Below are positions 59,551-64,000 of a stretch of 64,000 bases of DNA, in pieces. A program made the position numbers and the translations under genes. How positions within the stretch are numbered: the stretch's first letter is position 1; each line of letters begins with the position of its first letter. This stretch comes from Deltaproteobacteria bacterium (GTDB lineage Bacteria; Desulfobacterota; Binatia; UBA9968): assembly GCA_016210115.1 (NCBI GenBank), contig JACQUW010000363.1, positions 1-64,000 of the forward strand. The letters run 5' to 3'. The notes under the pieces are model-generated. The model saw nothing but the letters and a program-made list of their open reading frames with translations. It was not told where the DNA came from and did not search any database.

Positions 59551-60669
59551 ATGCTCGATGGGATCTTTCGCATTCTCGCTCTTACGCGCAAGGAGTTGCT
59601 GGCTGTTCTTAAAGATCCGCGCGGCCGGTTTACTCTCTTCGTTCCGCCGATCCTCCAGTGCCTGATCTTCGGGTACGCGGCGACTTACGACCTCAACGAT
59701 GTCCCCTACGCGGTGCTTGATCGGGACCGTAGCGCCGCTTCCTATGAGTTGCTGGCGCGGCTTGATGGATCCGGCGTGTTCCGCCGTGTGGCCAATCTTC
59801 AGCGGGCGGAGGATTTGAGAGTCTATATCAACGAGCGACGAGCTTTGCTCGCGGTCCAGATCGACCAGGATTTCGAGCGGCGGCTGCTCTCGGGGCTCTC
59901 GGCTAATGTGCAAGTGATTGCCGATGGCCGGAACTCAAACACCGCCGGCACCGCAATGGGTTATGTGGGCGCGGTTGTCGAGGCGTTCAACGCCACCTGG
60001 CGGGCGGCCCACGGCCAAAGCGGCCCGCCGGTTCGGGTCACGACCCGCGCGTGGTACAACCCGAATCTGGAGACCCGCTGGCATATGATCCCGGCCCTCA
60101 TCGGTACGCTGACTCTGCTGCAGACGCTTCTTCTAACCGCCATGTCCGTCGCCCGCGAGCGGGAGGAAGGAACCTTCGACCAATTATTGGTCACTCCCTT
60201 TCGACCGGTTGAGATCATGGCCGGCAAGGCGCTGCCTTCAATACTCATCGGGCTCGTGCAAGCGACAAACGTTCTGCTCATCGCGCAGTTCTGGTTCCGC
60301 ATCCCGTTTGCCGGATCATTCGCGACTCTTTACGTGGGTTTGAGTTTGTTCCTGCTCGCCGCAGTCGGGATCGGGTTGCTGGTCTCTTCGGTCGTCGCGA
60401 CCATGCAGCAGGCGATGCTCTTCTCGTTGATGCTCCTGATGCCGTTCTCGCTCTTGTCAGGGCTGGCCACGCCCATCAGCAGCATGCCCGAGGCGCTTCA
60501 ATACGTAACGCTGGTCAACCCGCTGCGCTACGCGATCGAGATCGCGCACAGGGTTTATCTTGAGGCGGCGGGCCTCGGGCTGCTTATCCCTGAGCTATGG
60601 CCCTTGGCCGTGATCGCCGCCATCACGCTCTCGTTGGCCTCCTGGATGTTCCGCCACCGGCTGACGTAG
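59551..60669 (+). CDS. ybhR: ABC-2 type permease (YbhR-like)
   Basis: A 372-residue homologue of the preceding permease: LFVPPILQCLIFGYAATYDL at the N-terminus, a periplasmic domain, then AREREEGTFDQLLVTPF and four or five C-terminal segments. It starts seven bases after the upstream stop. Together with YbhG, YbhF and YbhS it forms a drug- or lipid-type exporter, and by analogy with E. coli it may expel antibiotics or cations. Confidence 0.9.
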   Translation: MLDGIFRILALTRKELLAVLKDPRGRFTLFVPPILQCLIFGYAATYDLNDVPYAVLDRDRSAASYELLARLDGSGVFRRVANLQRAEDLRVYINERRALLAVQIDQDFERRLLSGLSANVQVIADGRNSNTAGTAMGYVGAVVEAFNATWRAAHGQSGPPVRVTTRAWYNPNLETRWHMIPALIGTLTLLQTLLLTAMSVAREREEGTFDQLLVTPFRPVEIMAGKALPSILIGLVQATNVLLIAQFWFRIPFAGSFATLYVGLSLFLLAAVGIGLLVSSVVATMQQAMLFSLMLLMPFSLLSGLATPISSMPEALQYVTLVNPLRYAIEIAHRVYLEAAGLGLLIPELWPLAVIAAITLSLASWMFRHRLT

Positions 60670-60699
60670 CGTCTCACGGTCGGGAACAAGGGGAATAAG

Positions 60700-62160
60700 A
60701 TGAACCGACAAAAGCTCTTCAAAAGATTACGGGGGGCAACCGCAGGCGTGATTTTGCTGGCCGGCGGCTGCGCCGTTGGACCCAATTATCAGAGGCCTGA
60801 TCTTCCCGTCCCCTCGAACTGGAAGGAGGCGCAAGAGGATGGCATCAATACCCGAGCGGCCGAGCTAAAGCGATGGTGGACCTCGTTCAATGATCCTTTG
60901 CTCATTTCGCTTGTGGAGCGAGCCGTTCGGTCCAACCTGGACCTGCGCTTGGCCGAAGCCCGCATCCGCGAAACGCGCGCGTCGCGCGCAGTCACCGCGG
61001 TAGGAGCGTGGCCAACGGTAGACGTTTCAGGCTCATACAGCCGGCGTCGTAACAGTAAGAACGCGCTGGCCTTCCCCTCTCAAGGGGGCGGCGGCTCATC
61101 ATCGCTTTTAGGCGGGAAAGTTCTCGAGCATGATCTGTTTGCGGCGGGCTTTGATGCAAGTTGGGAGATCGACGTTTTTGGCGGAGTGCGGCGGAGCGTT
61201 GAGGCCGCCGATGCCACAATCGAGGCCAAGGTGGAAGATCTGCGCGATGTTCTCGTGACGCTGCTCGGAGACGTTGCCAGGAACTATATCGATCTTCGCG
61301 GGCTTCAACGCCGGCTCGAGGTTGCGCGCGCCAACCTCGACGCCCAGCAGGACGCGCTGAATCTAACGGAAGTGCGGTTTCAGTCGGGACTTGCCAGCGG
61401 ATTGGACGTGGCGCAAGCGGAGGCTCAGGTCAAGACCACGACGGCGCAGATCCCGACGCTGGAGAGCTCTATCAAACAAACCGCCTATCGCCTTGACATG
61501 CTTTTGGGCTTGCAGCCTGGATCCCTGTGGGACGAGCTATCGAAGCAAGCGCCGATTCCCAGACTGCCGCCGGAGGTGTTTGTCGGATTGCCTTCTGAAC
61601 TGCTACGCCGCCGTCCCGATATCCGGCGGGCTGAGAGACAGCTGGCGGCGGGAACGGCGCAGATCGGCGCCGCCATGGCGGACCTGTTCCCAAAATTCTC
61701 ACTGACGGGCATGGCCGGTTTGCAAAGCTTTAGCGCGACCGATTGGTTCACGGGTCGCAGCCGGTTCTGGTCCATTGGACCCACGATCCGTTGGCCGATC
61801 TTTGAGGCCGGCAAGATAAGGGCAAATATAGAAGTTCGAAACGCGCAGCAGGAACAAGCGTTACGGACGTACGAGAAAACCATTCTGACCGCTCTGCAGG
61901 ATGTGGAAACTGCGCTCGTCAACTATTCCAAAGAACAGGTTCGCCATCGATCGCTGATGGAGGCAGTCGCTGCGAATCGCCGCGCGGTGGAGATAGCTAA
62001 CGAGCTCTACCTTAGCGGGCTCAGTGACTTTCTTAATGTCCTGGATGCCCGGCGCTCGCTCTATTCTTCGGAGAACGATCTGGCCCAGAGCGAAGCAATC
62101 ATGGTGTCGAATCTGGTCTCTCTTTACAAGGCCCTTGGAGGCGGATGGGAGACCGACTGA
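60700..62160 (+). CDS. Outer-membrane efflux lipoprotein, NodT/OprM type
   Basis: A 486-residue TolC-superfamily protein. The N-terminus has a lipobox (LLAGGCAVGPNYQRP), so Cys is lipidated after signal cleavage. Two outer-membrane factor repeats follow, each with long helical hairpins (RAVRSNLDLRLAEARIRETR; PSELLRRRPDIRRAERQLAA), plus typical FEAGKIRANIEVRNAQQEQA. E. coli ybhGFSR has no own outer-membrane factor, so this operon is self-sufficient. It starts 30 bases after ybhR. Confidence 0.92.
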   Translation: MNRQKLFKRLRGATAGVILLAGGCAVGPNYQRPDLPVPSNWKEAQEDGINTRAAELKRWWTSFNDPLLISLVERAVRSNLDLRLAEARIRETRASRAVTAVGAWPTVDVSGSYSRRRNSKNALAFPSQGGGGSSSLLGGKVLEHDLFAAGFDASWEIDVFGGVRRSVEAADATIEAKVEDLRDVLVTLLGDVARNYIDLRGLQRRLEVARANLDAQQDALNLTEVRFQSGLASGLDVAQAEAQVKTTTAQIPTLESSIKQTAYRLDMLLGLQPGSLWDELSKQAPIPRLPPEVFVGLPSELLRRRPDIRRAERQLAAGTAQIGAAMADLFPKFSLTGMAGLQSFSATDWFTGRSRFWSIGPTIRWPIFEAGKIRANIEVRNAQQEQALRTYEKTILTALQDVETALVNYSKEQVRHRSLMEAVAANRRAVEIANELYLSGLSDFLNVLDARRSLYSSENDLAQSEAIMVSNLVSLYKALGGGWETD

Positions 62161-62203
62161 CCTCGCTACCCGAGGAATTACAAATGGCAGATCTCAGATT
62201 TTA

Positions 62204-62257
62204 TAACCTGCGCGGTTCTACGTCTGCGACCTTCACGCCTTCCTTCCGTCACACTTT
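62204..62257. repeat. Dispersed intergenic repeat, copy 2
   Basis: Matches 45402-45455 over about 54 bases with only a few substitutions and one or two small gaps (shared CTACGTCTGCGA, CACGCCT, TTCCGTCACA). It lies in the gap after the efflux operon. Confidence 0.7.
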
Positions 62258-62393
62258 TAATCCATTCAGGACGACGCAAAAATTCCGGTCATTCCCTCGG
62301 CGAAACGGTTTTTTTCCCTTCAGGCGGCCCGGACTTGTGGAGGCTAAATTAATCTGCTTGACTGTCGTGGACCGAATTGAAGGAGAATGCCCA

Positions 62394-63071
62394 TTGCACC
62401 GTTTTTTTCGTATCGTTCTAATTTGTCTATCGGCGTCGACCCTCGCGGGCGACGCGTGGTCACTACCGCCGCCAGCCCAAGTCACGGTAAGAGAACTTAT
62501 CCCGCTGGCTAGCTGGCACAAGCAGTTCAAGATCATCACAGGCACGGACAAGGGCAAAGTGGTGCCGCTCATGTTCCGTAGCGACCCCGCAAACGAGCAG
62601 CGGTGGACGCTCATCTTCGGCGATTATGCGGGCATTGTTCTGCTAAACGACCCGGACGGTGGCCTGTTAATGGAGCAACTCCATTTGTTCAAAAGCCGCA
62701 GCTATATCGTCTATCAACCGGCGCTGCCGATCTTGCCGGGGGATATGAGCTCGGGGGCTTTCATCCTGCGCCGAGCGAGCTTTAAAATGTACGATCGCGA
62801 GACCAGAAAGCTAAAGCGAAACGGAGTGGTGACCCACCTGGTGAAACGAGTTTGGCCTTCACAGTTCGATACTCCCGTGGGTCTAATTGATGGATATCGG
62901 GTGGAGATCGAGCACGGGATGGAGATGCAGTACGCGCAACTGCTTTTCACGCTTGGAATCGGCTTCCGTTTGGATGAAGGGCCGGTTTACGGCTCGGGAG
63001 AATATAGGCTCACGAAACTCAAGATTTTCTCGCAAACCAAGGCGGCCGCGGCGGCTCTTGTGAAGAGATGA
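62394..63071 (+). CDS. Exported protein of unknown function
   Basis: A 225-residue protein. A TTG start at 62394 is chosen because AGGAG lies eight bases upstream and it gives a clean signal peptide (RFFRIVLICLSASTLAGDAW); the frame is open further upstream through repeat DNA. The mature part is beta-rich (VTVRELIPLASWHKQFKIIT, RWTLIFGDYAGIVLLND, VGLIDGYRVEIEHGME) with few Cys. No family recognised. It is probably a separate unit from the exporter. Confidence 0.6.
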   Translation: MHRFFRIVLICLSASTLAGDAWSLPPPAQVTVRELIPLASWHKQFKIITGTDKGKVVPLMFRSDPANEQRWTLIFGDYAGIVLLNDPDGGLLMEQLHLFKSRSYIVYQPALPILPGDMSSGAFILRRASFKMYDRETRKLKRNGVVTHLVKRVWPSQFDTPVGLIDGYRVEIEHGMEMQYAQLLFTLGIGFRLDEGPVYGSGEYRLTKLKIFSQTKAAAAALVKR

Positions 63072-63128
63072 TTCCGCGGCTTTTACTCCCCAAACTTTAG
63101 ATTTCGGGAGCTCTCTTTCAGTTTTCTC

Positions 63129-64000
63129 TTACCTCGTTCCTTCTTCCCGCGCCGCGACTTCGGCCAACCGCTCGAGCTGGTCCAGATCTTCCGCGCACGG
63201 CCGAAGAATAAATTTATCAACGCCCATATCAGCCTGGCGCTTGATCGCGTCCGCTAACGCCTCAGGGGTGAGTGGGATCCCGCGCAAGCGGCGCTGCGCG
63301 AGCTCAGGGTTGTAACCATAGTTGGCCTTGATGTAGCGCGAGGCCTGGTCAACGGCGTTCGGCCCCAGTGCAAAATAGCTGGCGCCCACCCAACGTGGCT
63401 GTCCCTGACGCCCCGCAGCTTGCCAAGCCTGGCGAATCTGCCGCCACAGCTCAAGCATAGCGGCCGGCTCGCCGCCGCCGGGCGCCATGAAACCGTCGCC
63501 CCACGCTGCGATGCGCCGCGCCACTGCCGGCACGTATCCGCCGATCAGCAGTTCCGGGCCGCCAGGCCGTGCTGCTGGAGGGCTGATCGGCCCCACGTCA
63601 TCCGACAGGGGTTCGCCTGCCCAAAGACGGCGCAGGATGTGTAACTGCTCATCGAAACGCCGGCCACGCCGCCGGAACGCGAAACCCGTCGCCACGTAAT
63701 CGTCCTCGCGTACGCCGATTCCCAGCCCGAGAGTGAGACGTCCGCCCGATAGAGCATCGATAGAGGCTGCTTGCCGCGCCAATAATGTGGTCTCTCGGGT
63801 TGGCCCGATGACCACGCTCGTCACAAGACGTATGCTCCGGGTTGCTCCGGCGGCAGCCGCCAATACCGCAAGTGGCTCAAGGGCCCTGGACACGACCCGG
63901 TCTGTTACGACCAGGCTGGAAAACGGCCCTCGGTCCGCTCGCGTGGCCCATTCGAGGATCAGCTCGCCGGTAGCCGGGACAATCCGGCTGGGTAATCCAA
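63129..64000 (-). CDS. LLM-class flavin-dependent oxidoreductase, copy 2 (5' end outside window)
   Basis: The frame is open to the right edge, so the N-terminus is missing. The 290 visible residues include ELILEWATRADRGPFSSLVV, LAAAAGATRSIRLVTSVVIG, RQAASIDALSGGRLTLGLGI and GVREDDYVATGFAFRRRGRR, all typical of luciferase-like monooxygenases. The first internal GTG near 63893 is not the true start, because family sequence continues upstream of it. It differs clearly from the 48950 copy. Confidence 0.85.
   Translation of the reverse strand, partial: GLPSRIVPATGELILEWATRADRGPFSSLVVTDRVVSRALEPLAVLAAAAGATRSIRLVTSVVIGPTRETTLLARQAASIDALSGGRLTLGLGIGVREDDYVATGFAFRRRGRRFDEQLHILRRLWAGEPLSDDVGPISPPAARPGGPELLIGGYVPAVARRIAAWGDGFMAPGGGEPAAMLELWRQIRQAWQAAGRQGQPRWVGASYFALGPNAVDQASRYIKANYGYNPELAQRRLRGIPLTPEALADAIKRQADMGVDKFILRPCAEDLDQLERLAEVAAREEGTR

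Noticed and set aside
1-64000. CRISPR array, insertion sequence, phage genes or replication origin
   Set aside because: No regularly spaced identical repeats, no transposase or integrase, and no DnaA-box cluster were seen. The repeats present are short and dispersed.

Overview
The window reads as one stretch of a chromosome from an uncultured, metabolically versatile Gram-negative bacterium of moderately high GC. Evidence for Gram-negative: TTT and ABC periplasmic binding proteins, an AsmA protein, a TolC/NodT outer-membrane factor. The mix of many orphan solute-binding proteins, CoA-dependent acid degradation genes and a c-di-GMP-I riboswitch resembles soil or groundwater Desulfobacterota-like (former deltaproteobacterial), Rokubacteria-like or Binatota-like lineages. 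That placement is inference only; no rRNA or marker gene is present.

Layout. (1) 1-13.9 kb, minus strand: the 5' end of a tRNA-Ala, then a long block reading TctB, five Bug-type receptors, a D-aminoacylase-type amidohydrolase broken by an in-frame stop, two more Bug receptors, TctA and an ACMSD-like amidohydrolase. Seven receptor paralogues thus share one TctA/TctB permease. (2) 14.0-26.5 kb, plus strand: an ornithine-cyclodeaminase relic, then a CoA-ester degradation cluster: hydroxycinnamoyl-CoA hydratase-lyase-like protein, two acyl-CoA dehydrogenases that look like catalytic and degenerate partners, a thiolase-like protein without the thiolase Cys and His, its DUF35 partner, an acyl-CoA ligase, two NMT1-type receptors, an alpha/beta hydrolase and a fused double CoA-transferase. 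(3) 26.5-33.4 kb, plus: a double-length ABC permease flanked by two Fe3+/family-1 type receptors (no ATPase), then a second hydratase-lyase, a third acyl-CoA dehydrogenase and a VOC protein. (4) 33.5-36.4 kb: a small unknown gene and a secreted amidase.

(5) 36.5-44.0 kb, minus strand, is the most unusual part. Two adjacent transcription units each begin with a near-consensus sigma70 promoter and a structured leader ending in an intrinsic terminator. The upstream leader, of unknown class, precedes three envelope-protein genes, two of them with carboxypeptidase-regulatory-like domains. The downstream leader is a clear c-di-GMP-I (GEMM-I) riboswitch. It precedes a cassette encoding a 786-residue Cys/Trp-rich protein with an internal duplication, a DUF1360 membrane protein, a small MGCCGQ protein, a 74-residue protein matching the N-terminal module of the last product, and a trypsin-like serine protease without a signal peptide.

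(6) 44.2-53.4 kb: a bicupin, an NMT1-type receptor, a tandem RidA protein, a scar where a truncated SDR gene abuts a truncated bicupin copy, an LLM-class flavin oxidoreductase, a dihydroxyphthalate-decarboxylase-like binding protein and an AsmA protein. (7) 53.7-63.1 kb, plus: a PhnD-like receptor, then a TetR regulator with a palindromic site before its start and a YbhGFSR exporter operon (syntenic with E. coli cecR-ybhGFSR) extended by its own NodT-type outer-membrane factor, then a secreted protein of unknown function. (8) An LLM-class oxidoreductase runs off the right edge.

Functional theme: scavenging and CoA-dependent breakdown of organic acids, probably aromatic or branched, with many receptors per permease, plus a c-di-GMP-controlled envelope/proteolysis locus not recognised as a described system. 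Dispersed intergenic repeats and several gene relics indicate a genome with active decay and recombination.
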